Source: Paragonimus skrjabini miyazakii (Eukaryota; Platyhelminthes; Trematoda; Plagiorchiida; Troglotrematidae). From it: 64,000 nt of DNA. Location of the stretch: NCBI GenBank assembly GCA_014338405.1, contig JTDE01003442.1, positions 1 through 64,000 of the forward strand, written 5' to 3'. The translations under genes and the position numbers were made by a program. Position 1 is the first letter of the stretch. Each line of letters opens with the position of its first letter. Below the pieces are notes generated by a model. The model was not told the origin of the DNA, searched no databases, and saw nothing but the letters and a program-made list of their open reading frames with translations. Positions 59,801-64,000 of the stretch are shown in pieces.

Positions 59801-60161
59801 TTTTTATTGTTCGAGTTTACCAGTAAAGCATGTAATCGAGGCAAAATACACACCAGGCGTGAACAGGAACATAGAATAACAAGAAGGATTAAAATAAAAG
59901 CATATTTATTGTGCATGCGTTTCGAAGACCACTCACTGTCGTTATGCGAAACATGCGTCTTACTAAACACGACGTCGTGCACTAAACTTTTTCTGTGCAT
60001 TACAGCTGTAACAATACTGCCGCCTGGAGCCACATGTGAGTTATTATTAAGTTTTGCACCAGTGGTAGGTTACAAACACACGGAAGCTAAAATTTTATCC
60101 ATCAGTTCTCACCTATGTGTCACAAAATTGCAAGCAAATGTTTTTAAATTTAAATGGTTAA
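26787..60161 (+). CDS. Candidate micro-exon gene (MEG) encoding a secreted Thr/Pro-rich protein
   Basis: Proposed gene-level model. A TATA box and a 64-nt signal-peptide exon are followed by many short exons whose lengths are multiples of three, all read in phase 1, with pyrimidine-rich acceptors and GTAAG/GTGAG donors. The best eight are at 39060, 47451, 48542, 49248, 51711, 54900, 59197 and 60006; weaker ones are listed separately. The final exon may be 60106-60161. The predicted product is a signal peptide followed by nine-residue blocks rich in Thr, Pro and Ser. Schistosome MEGs have this architecture: symmetric micro-exons, secretion, and isoforms made by exon skipping. Introns carry SINEs, a tRNA-like gene and a foldback. 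The parts may belong to two neighbouring genes, since 47381 also has an ATG with a hydrophobic stretch. No family by sequence is claimed. Confidence 0.45.
27306..27335 (+). CDS. MEG candidate micro-exon (30 nt)
   Basis: The acceptor is ATTTCTGGGCTTAG and the donor AAG|GTGATG (sub-optimal). In phase 1 it encodes x-LHETDFSDK and is open. Its position right after exon 1 and its symmetric length fit, but the weak donor and non-Thr composition keep it tentative. Confidence 0.25.
27595..27945 (-). mobile_element. SINE copy (minus), near full length
   Basis: On the plus strand the order is tail (GATGAGTAGTATGGGATTTT, TTTTCATATAG), body (ACAGCACCTATTGCACTCCC, GACTCGAGTTTTGCTCTC), tRNA-like head in reverse (GCCGGGACTTGAACCACGG, AACCGTGTTTACCACTGCAC), then the segment CGCTTGTGAGTAATGATCAG and TTGCCCGATCGCC and a 5' region. 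It is the best minus copy for building a family consensus and lies in the proposed first part of the MEG. Confidence 0.8.
28445..28825 (+). mobile_element. SINE copy (plus), near full length
   Basis: It starts with the 5' segment (ACTAATCGGTAATAAATACC, GCTGAACAAGTT), then CGATCGGACAACCTGATCAT, then the tRNA-like head with a box A-like TGGCGCAGTGGTCAGCAC and a box B-like GAGTTCTAGTCCCGGC. The body follows: GGATATGCACTACTGACGAG, GTCGAGTCTATTGCTTCTTT, GGGTGGTGTTCAATCTATAT. A detached tail fragment of the opposite orientation lies just before it (28405-28435). The tRNA-like promoter boxes mark this as a tRNA-derived SINE family. About ten copies are visible in the window. Confidence 0.8.
28830..29430. 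other. Intron-like sequence, no gene recognised
   Basis: No motif. A donor-like site at 29013 has an AG 28 bases upstream, a length that is not a multiple of three, so I do not call it a micro-exon. Confidence 0.4.
29437..29656 (-). repeat. tRNA-Ile-headed pol III unit (SINE-like)
   Basis: The minus strand holds a tRNA-like head (29656-29583), then about 140 bases of unrelated body including CACACCCCCTGACTTTGTCG and GATCCGACGGCGAAGGC, then a run of eight T (29444-29437), a typical pol III stop. Head, body and terminator make this look like a SINE of a different family from the one at 28445. With only one copy in the window the SINE status is inference. Confidence 0.45.
29583..29656 (-). tRNA. 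tRNA-Ile(UAU)-like gene, intronless, with weakened acceptor stem
   Basis: The 74-nt minus-strand sequence folds as a cloverleaf. The acceptor arms GCCTCGG and CCAGGGC have five normal or wobble-compatible pairs with one U-G and one C-A oddity. The D stem is GCTT/AAGC, the anticodon loop CTTATAA gives anticodon UAU, and the T stem GAGAG/CTCTC encloses TTCGAAA. Box A (TAGCTTAGTTGG) and box B (GTTCGAAAC) match consensus. The anticodon stem has a C-A mismatch at its outer end. Most animal tRNA-Ile(UAU) genes carry an intron; this one has none. It may be a working tRNA, a slightly decayed copy, or the head of the SINE-like unit. Confidence 0.7.
29660..33740. other. Intron-like sequence; weak micro-exon and LINE-like hints only
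   Basis: A very good acceptor at 31085 is followed by a 48-codon open frame without a matching donor. Near 31590 a frame begins PFTEEEIDGIHVFDKIKAI, faintly like the start of a LINE RT domain, but no later R-T blocks follow. Neither is called. A 30-nt open piece at 33005-33034 with a GTAAGC donor has a poor acceptor. Confidence 0.35.
30208..30216 (+). CDS. MEG candidate micro-exon (9 nt), weak
   Basis: A strong acceptor (ACAGCATCTTTTTAG) is followed nine bases later by a GTATGA donor. In phase 1 it encodes x-LG. Micro-exons this short exist in schistosome MEGs, but nine bases carry almost no statistical weight. Confidence 0.15.
33750..33950 (+). repeat. Inverted repeat, left arm
   Basis: About 200 bases match the reverse complement of 34378-34578 with roughly three quarters identity. 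The best blocks are ACACACnAGnTAAGACGACC, TACAATTCGTnGAnGTCAAA and TGGATTGCGTAAAGGAAGAA. The last block also resembles the zinc-knuckle to protease linker of Gypsy family 2 (SSFTQSN region at 18385), so the arms may be fragments of that element. The spacer is about 430 bases. Confidence 0.6.
34378..34578 (-). repeat. Inverted repeat, right arm
   Basis: Partner of 33750-33950, in the opposite orientation. The pair could fold into a long imperfect hairpin when the intron is transcribed. The spacer has two chance-length open frames and no motif. Confidence 0.6.
34691..34711 (+). CDS. MEG candidate micro-exon (21 nt)
   Basis: The acceptor is strong (GTGTCTGCTTATTTGCAG); the donor is GTAAAA at 34712. 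In phase 1 it encodes x-FTMFQS and is open. Composition is not Thr-rich and the donor lacks the usual G at position 5. Confidence 0.25.
35550..35591 (+). CDS. MEG candidate exon (42 nt)
   Basis: A pyrimidine-rich acceptor (TTTCTGATGCTGTTTGCGACTAAAG region) and a CAG|GTAAGC donor enclose 42 nt that read x-LHSHSYGPRRLVP in phase 1. The donor is good and the length is symmetric. The peptide is His/Ser/Pro-rich rather than Thr-rich. The same frame is open for another 48 codons upstream, so the open frame itself is not strong evidence. Confidence 0.3.
35600..38820. other. Intron-like sequence, no gene recognised
   Basis: Nothing supportable: no transposon motif, no good acceptor-donor pair of symmetric length in phase 1. 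A 15-nt piece ending at 37064 before GTGAGA has a weak acceptor. Confidence 0.4.
38825..38960 (+). mobile_element. SINE fragment (plus), 3' half
   Basis: It begins with AAAATATGCACTACTGATGG and continues with CTTGACACTGGTGCTTCCTT and a diverged body, as in the family at 28445. The tRNA-like head is missing. Confidence 0.55.
39060..39086 (+). CDS. MEG candidate micro-exon (27 nt), Thr-rich
   Basis: The acceptor is TTTTCTACGTTTCAG and the donor ACAG|GTGAGT, both close to consensus. The 27 nt read x-ATGPSTVT in phase 1, open, a Thr/Ser/Pro block like those at 49248 and 51711. It is GC-rich compared with its flanks, as expected of an exon in AT-rich introns. Confidence 0.5.
39453..39660. repeat. 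Foldback (hairpin) element with arms of about 80 bp
   Basis: 39453-39535 and 39575-39660 are inverted copies. Shared blocks include GGTATnTGTTCGCCGAG, TATCACCAAGCGAGGTGA and ATCAGTGCGnA. The loop is about 40 bases and contains TTGAGCTCAA. There is no coding capacity. It may be a foldback or MITE-like element, or a palindromic regulatory structure inside an intron. Confidence 0.65.
39898..40005 (-). mobile_element. SINE fragment (minus), 3' end
   Basis: It reads GATGAGTGGTGGGGGATTTT, TTTTTATATAACTTAAACAT, GCTATTGCGTTCCCG on the plus strand, i.e. the tail and lower body of the SINE family in reverse. Confidence 0.6.
40038..40445 (+). mobile_element. SINE copy (plus), about 400 bp
   Basis: It starts at the ACTAATCATCAGTAATCAAA motif seen at the 5' end of other copies, then has GCGATCGGGCAATC, AGCGAAAGTGGTTGGGTGTT, a decayed tRNA-like head (AAATGGCACAGTGAACACCA; TTTCTAGCCCTTGCCGTGG), CGACGAGCTCTAATGAAAGC and CTTTTCAAAAGAGGCAGAC. 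Confidence 0.7.
40950..41009 (+). CDS. MEG candidate exon (60 nt)
   Basis: An acceptor CTACTGTGCCAG and a donor GCAG|GTAACG enclose 60 nt reading x-TTRTINEISRQKCQTNAYA in phase 1. Symmetric and open, with a Thr-rich start, but the acceptor has a short pyrimidine tract and the donor is non-standard at position 5. Confidence 0.25.
41945..47380. other. Intron-like sequence with only weak micro-exon candidates
   Basis: No transposon was recognised. Three symmetric, phase-1-open pieces have one poor splice site each: 43845-43859 (15 nt, GTTAGT donor), 44873-44902 (30 nt, GTAGCA donor) and 46796-46834 (39 nt, FLTTTHPHKNSF, GTGTGC donor). The last has the right composition but a weak donor. Confidence 0.3.
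44873..44894 (+). repeat. Two tandem copies of an 11-mer
   Basis: GAACGTTACAG is repeated twice without a gap, directly after an acceptor-like CTTTTGAACGCAG. Too short to mean much, but noted because a 30-nt open piece starts exactly here. Confidence 0.7.
47451..47468 (+). CDS. MEG candidate micro-exon (18 nt)
   Basis: A strong acceptor (TATTGTTTCCAATATAG) and donor (ACAA|GTGAGT) enclose 18 nt reading x-LNPRT in phase 1. Its end, GAGAACAA before GTGAGT, resembles the end of the exon at 51711. The same donor could also serve a first exon from the ATG at 47381 (29 codons plus one base, hydrophobic, also phase 1). Confidence 0.4.
48542..48568 (+). CDS. MEG candidate micro-exon (27 nt), Thr-rich
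   Basis: The acceptor CGCGTTAATTTGTAG precedes 27 nt and a perfect GTAAGT donor. Phase 1 gives x-RPHETTTK, with three consecutive Thr. Open in all three phases, so phase is not diagnostic here. Composition and length are what place it in the series. Confidence 0.45.
49248..49274 (+). CDS. MEG candidate micro-exon (27 nt), Thr-rich
   Basis: The acceptor region TTGTTCTTTCGTTTACGAC followed by TATTGTAG is very pyrimidine-rich; the donor is CGA|GTAAGC. Phase 1 gives x-PITTASKT. Nineteen of its 27 bases are identical, without gaps, to the exon at 51711, starting TAC-nAA and sharing an ACTACT core, which points to exon duplication. Confidence 0.5.
50001..50020. repeat. Short AT dinucleotide tract
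   Basis: About twenty bases of alternating AT with one G, inside intron-like sequence. Confidence 0.6.
51711..51737 (+). CDS. MEG candidate micro-exon (27 nt), Thr-rich
   Basis: The acceptor TTCATTGCATTTTTATAG and donor ACAA|GTGAGT are both close to consensus. Phase 1 gives x-RTTTPQRT. It is similar to the exon at 49248 in length, phase and base sequence. With that exon it is the best evidence that the short exons form a family and are not chance splice-site pairs. Confidence 0.5.
53764..53781 (+). CDS. MEG candidate micro-exon (18 nt), weak
   Basis: An acceptor ATACAACCCAACCAG and a GTGAGT donor enclose 18 nt, open in phase 1 as x-LKHSI. Good donor, moderate acceptor, composition unlike the Thr-rich set. 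Confidence 0.2.
54900..54926 (+). CDS. MEG candidate micro-exon (27 nt)
   Basis: The acceptor CCTCATCTTTACTTTATAG is strong and the donor CTA|GTAAGT perfect in its first six bases. Phase 1 gives x-RVRANTKS. Same length as the Thr-rich exons, with a more basic peptide. Confidence 0.45.
54930..57330. other. Intron-like sequence; two symmetric exon-like pieces closed in phase 1
   Basis: 56214-56234 (21 nt) and 56835-56861 (27 nt) have good splice sites and lengths but a stop codon in phase 1. They are not called as exons of this gene. No transposon motif is seen. Confidence 0.35.
57335..57590 (+). repeat. Dispersed repeat, second copy (see 2805-3055)
   Basis: Same orientation as the minus-strand copy at 2805-3055 when that one is reversed. 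Shared features are the CAGTTTCGTTGTGAGTA-type palindromic region, GCGACATTCAG, CGAACGCCAGGA, and the short frame MCTRYGRSSTK ... QMSVRVC. The copy is truncated on its right side near 57590. Confidence 0.7.
57621..57680 (+). CDS. Possible Thr-rich MEG exon (60 nt), weak donor
   Basis: After a GAATTCTCAG acceptor, phase 1 reads x-QASFAVTTMETTLTKHTQP, clearly Thr-rich, for exactly 60 nt up to a GTGGAT donor that is poor. It begins about 30 bases after the dispersed repeat ends. If real it would be the longest Thr-rich exon; if read through, the frame ends seven bases later with a stop, so it could also be a terminal exon. Confidence 0.25.
57690..59190. other. Intron-like sequence, no gene recognised
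   Basis: One open frame (about 58549-58790) looks protein-like by eye but has no convincing splice sites and lies within chance length. Nothing else stands out. Confidence 0.35.
59197..59223 (+). CDS. MEG candidate micro-exon (27 nt), Thr-rich
   Basis: The acceptor GCTTTTACTCATCTAG is strong; the donor is ACAG|GTGAAA. Phase 1 gives x-GLNITLTT. Same length and phase as the other Thr-rich exons. The N-I-T would be an N-glycosylation sequon in a secreted protein. Confidence 0.45.
60006..60035 (+). CDS. MEG candidate micro-exon (30 nt)
   Basis: The acceptor TTTTTCTGTGCATTACAG and the GTGAGT donor are both good. Phase 1 gives x-VTILPPGAT (phase 2 is also open, phase 0 is not). It sits inside a longer chance-compatible open frame (59807-60241), so openness is weak evidence; splice sites and composition carry the call. 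Confidence 0.45.
60106..60161 (+). CDS. Possible terminal exon of the MEG candidate
   Basis: After a very good acceptor (AAAATTTTATCCATCAG) the phase-1 frame reads FLTYVSQNCKQMFLNLNG and stops at 60159-60161. The intron from 60036 would be 70 bases. An AATAAG, a variant poly(A) signal, lies about 100 bases further. An alternative last exon starts at 61898. Confidence 0.3.
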
Positions 60162-60164
60162 ATC

Positions 60165-63100
60165 AGGGAGAAAATACTATTTATGGTAACTCATGGTTAT
60201 GCAGTCAAGATGTCAATATTTCACTATTATCATGCTTTTGACCTCAAAATGAACGTTAATGAAATAAGTTTCGGATTAATCAAAGACCTCACTTGAATAG
60301 AGGTGGTGATTTAACACAAAATGTGATTCAGAAAACTCACGAAGAAGTTTCGAATTGTATATTTGAGATCAGTAACAAAACTAGGCTTGGATCTCAAACA
60401 TCGATAAGGATTATGTTACAAACTATTATTGGCTATTTGCGCACTCGCCCTGATGATTACAATGTACTCAAATGTAAATATAATACTGAGTGTAGTTTCA
60501 TAGAACCCTCATTCAAGAATCCCGTATATCCGTACAGTCCTTTTAATGTCGGCACTTTTGCGAATGAAAGAGTGAAAATGCAGCAGAGAGGGTTTGTGGC
60601 AAAAAGTGAAATACCATTTAGAAAGTAATGAGTAGAGAGGAGTGGTTAAGCATTTTGGTTATACTATAAGCACCACGAGTTGAATATGTCAGAACCAAGC
60701 CGGGGTTTGATGAAACATCGGTGAAAAAAGCGAAAACATAATGTCCGATAATAGCCAGGTGCACATAAACAATGCTGACTATGTCGAATGATAGGAATCT
60801 CTGTGTGATCTATGCCAGTACACAAAATTCGTACATTCATTAACATTGCGTTACTTTTAGAGCACTATCGTCGTGAGCAACTAGAAACCGCACTAACGTG
60901 CCCATTAATTGCATTACACTGCAGCTATCACAGCGGTCCTAACCGAAGCACGTGACTTCAGTTGGCCAACAATGTTGAATAACATGTTACTTTAACTACA
61001 TTTTGTTCATTACATTGTGCATTAGATGCAGACTTGATAAACTGATTTGCATTAAAGCTGGACATCGGTAAACGCAACAGGCGAGATGTTTTTGTACGAT
61101 GGTCCGAAATTTCCGATCACAATCGCAGCGTGTTATAATCAGTGCAATACACGTAGCCTGTACATTCACAATATGTAAAAACCCACTCGTCTGTCTCAAT
61201 AATGGATCAAGGGTGACTCAATTCTGCTTTATTTTCCATGAATTAAATCCGTAGTTCTGCTACCCTTTGTGGTACTGGGCACTGACCACATCGGTGTGCA
61301 CGAACAACCATCAAAACCCCGTATTTATGGGTGGTCATTTAGTAAAAATATATGGAACCACCTGAATTAATTCATTTGCTCTTTTTCGACATTTTCAAAT
61401 CGTCTACTAATGTCTGAAACGAAACACATCACCACGCGGAAGTTGCTATCGAACCCTATTTTTGTCAACTCTGCGTCTGAGACCAGCTTGCCGATGATCT
61501 ATGAACCAATAATTACGGGCTGTTATTCTGTTTAGATTTAGTGTTTCATGTTGAGATACCTTTATGGTTACCCCGTTTCTTGTCACGTGACACAAAATTG
61601 TGGTAGTAATTTTGATGGTTTGGCATGGACGGAATGTGTTGAAACTTCCTCACCCGGTAACTTTCAAAATTCGCACAATGAATAAACTTTGCATATGATA
61701 CTCTCACTTCATTCGTCGTAGTCACTTTAAATAATTCTAACCTAGCCATCATATACTAAGCATTGCAAGCCAGTTGTGTGTTACATTTAATCTTGCTACG
61801 TTGTTCAAACCTTAGTTCTATAATAGTTAGCTAAAGCACGCGTGAACAGGTTTTTGTATGTCAGTATGCTTGTTTTATTCTTTTGCTGGTTTCAAGTAGA
61901 TCGGACGATGAATTTTGATATACAAATTAGATGGCATTCAACTAACATGTTGTTCATAACTGTTATAAGATTCCTATTTATTTTACGCGTTATGACTCCG
62001 AACTTCAGAGGGTCCACGCAGAGGTCACAGGAACTTAGAAATGATAGCTATGAACTGACCATCTAAGAGGGTAGGGAGAAAACTCGGGCTACCGTGAAAA
62101 CTTACTGTGGTGTAAAAAACAACCGTAAATATAATGAAAACATCAGTAATAGTCAGGTCGTTTGCCCGTTTTTCGCCTAATAACCCGTTTAATCTCATTG
62201 GATGGCATGCAAACTACCATGCACCGGTTACGGTGATTTTCGGTCCAGTGACGTTGCTGGTGATCATTTCTTGCATACTTACTGGTCGTACAACGTTGGT
62301 TCACACACAATCACTACACTTTTTATCCGTCGTCATCTGATCGGCAGTTTGCACAACCACTTAACGTTTAGGTTGATCTGAGCTTGCGTCGGGTTTGAGC
62401 GGGCAATCAATTTCAATCATCATTCTGTTCCTATACGGCTACAAATCTACAATAGTATCTGTTGTTGGTCAAGAATGAATTGTGAACTTCGACAAGCTAG
62501 TTTTAGTGTCAGAGTGATCGCCGAACTGGTTGCTATGTTAATTCTACTTTTTTCTTGTTTCGTTTTTGCGGTTGAGATGTACAGTTGTGATGTAAATTAT
62601 GTTTCAACTGTGATAAGAAAACAATTGTAGCCTATAGCATAAAACTTGATTAAACCCGGCATCATATTTCTAAAGGATATCTGTTTACCTATTAATGTTG
62701 TAATTCTCTCACCACTGTTAGTTTTAGTGTCTTATTTACTGCACTTCTTATATACAAAACCATACTTTATTCATTCTACTTTGAAGTGCATTTTTGCTTC
62801 TAATAAGTGGTTTGAGGGGAACACAGCCTTACGTGTAGGTCGTTATACTCAACGTTTAAACCACCTCGGATGACCTTCCTCAAAAGTGGTGTACTGGAGG
62901 TCACATCAGTAGATGAACAGTGTCCACGTGGAATTTACACTGCTTATGTCAACCTGCGCAGCGTCCGAGTTGACTGGTTTAATCCTTTCATATTAATTTG
63001 GAATAAGACTGATGTAGCTAGAGTGCGTCTGCGTCTAGTGTTGTTTATTCATCCAAACCATGCTGCACATTAGCTTCTTAAGTCTGAGATGCATTTGTTC

Positions 63101-64000
63101 CGCAGTCATGTTTAGGGATAGTTCCTTATTCTATGTTGCTTGCACCGTATGACTGACGGTGCTTGGCAATCGTCTTTCCTGAAGTTTAAGCTTTTCGGAC
63201 AATGGCACTATCAACAGGATCTCGCTAATGGGTCGCAATACAGTTACCGTTTTGTCTAATGATGCATTTGTAATGGACAGAATAATTTTATTCATATGCT
63301 TGACAATAGCTTTTTCTCCATACATCGAGCAATCTGTTATGCTTGGATAATTCGTATGATTAGACCGCTGCCTAAAATTGATAACTGCATGACTGAATAC
63401 GAAATGATAGAAAGTAACCAAACCTTGCATCTTATTCTACCTAAACTCAATTGTGGTAGTTGAATAAAAAACACAAGTAACTAAGGTGTTGGGAATGGTC
63501 GGTAAAAACTTTGCACAGTTACTGTGGAGTTCCAGTTTAATACTACACCGTTGTGGTTCAGTGAGCGATAGAGGGGGAATAGTTTGGAACTTGTCTGAGA
63601 GGCGAACGGAACAATTTCACCAAAAAGATCTGGAGAAAACGATGACGCGTAGTTATACTCCTCTTAATGTATTTGGTAGAAATATCTTTGCTTGTTCAGT
63701 TGACTTACTAAAAGGACATTCACGACTTGAGTTTGTTAATGGATTCCTCGGTCAGGCTTAGTGAAAATAAGGCGAAGAGAACTCGGGTCCTTATGTCTTA
63801 TCGGAGGTGTACGCATTATACCAAGATAAACACTGGCAATAAAATGTCAAAATACCTTACATGGCAAAGTGACAGAAAAAGGATCTTACATTGTAAGGTG
63901 AGAATATATTCCTGATGACTGGTTAGCAGCCTGGCTAGTTTTACGATAAATATCACTTACACTTATCACAGTCTTAGCACTTCTTTAAATTTTCTAGCCA
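60165..64000. other. No gene recognised
   Basis: The frame 60301-60628 is the longest here (about 110 codons) and could be an exon, since an acceptor CTCACTTGAATAG precedes it, but that length is within chance for this composition and it shows no motif. A frame at 61898-62066 begins after a good acceptor and has a hydrophobic stretch. No transposon or RNA gene was found. Confidence 0.35.

Noticed and set aside
60293..60628. 111-codon open frame that looks protein-like
   Set aside because: About twenty frames over 100 codons are expected by chance in 64 kb of this composition. No motif and no clear upstream exon.
1..64000. CRISPR arrays, bacterial operons, rRNA genes, satellite arrays
   Set aside because: No regularly spaced repeats, no operon-like packing, no rRNA-like stretches and no long tandem arrays were seen.

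Overview
The window looks like nuclear DNA of a digenean flatworm (trematode, fluke). The basis is its repeat content: a CsRn1-like Ty3/Gypsy element with a CHCC-type Gag, a second Gypsy family, a fluke-type LINE, Penelope-like elements with a GIY-YIG domain, a SmTRC1-like CACTA transposase, a MULE-type zinc-finger fragment and a tRNA-derived SINE family. There are no operons, Shine-Dalgarno sites or long intact ORFs. Most open frames of 60-110 codons are what AT-rich DNA gives by chance and are left out. The species cannot be fixed from the sequence; a fasciolid-like fluke is possible but not shown.

Layout. 1-9.5 kb is a nest of dead transposons. The first half of a CsRn1-like element (gag, protease, start of RT) lies on the minus strand at 131-2155. 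A CACTA transposase gene with introns, stops and a frameshift follows at 3318-6382. Then come a 193-bp LTR with its gag, zinc knuckles and protease (Gypsy family 2), a MULE-type zinc-finger fragment, a second copy of the LTR end, and the second half of a CsRn1-like pol (RT thumb, RNase H, integrase) on the plus strand. 13.9-19.1 kb is a third, decayed Gypsy element of the family-2 type on the minus strand, split by a plus-strand LINE at 16.2-17.7 kb. 23.6-25.7 kb holds two Penelope-like fragments in opposite orientations. SINE copies are scattered from 9.7 to 40.4 kb.

From 26.7 kb to about 60.2 kb I propose one long plus-strand host gene of the micro-exon gene (MEG) kind known from schistosomes. 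It has a TATA box, a short leader, a 64-nt first exon encoding a signal peptide that ends in phase 1, and then a series of tiny phase-1 exons between good splice sites. The best-supported ones are 18-30 nt (39060, 47451, 48542, 49248, 51711, 54900, 59197, 60006). They encode Thr/Pro/Ser-rich blocks of about nine residues, and two of them (49248 and 51711) look like duplicates of each other. The introns of 0.1-7 kb hold SINEs, a tRNA-Ile-like gene with a pol III-type tail, a foldback element and inverted repeats. This gene model is inference from splice signals and phase; RNA data are needed to confirm it.

The other long stretches (10.5-13.9, 20.2-22.6, 25.7-26.7, the MEG introns and 60.2-64 kb) show no gene I can support.
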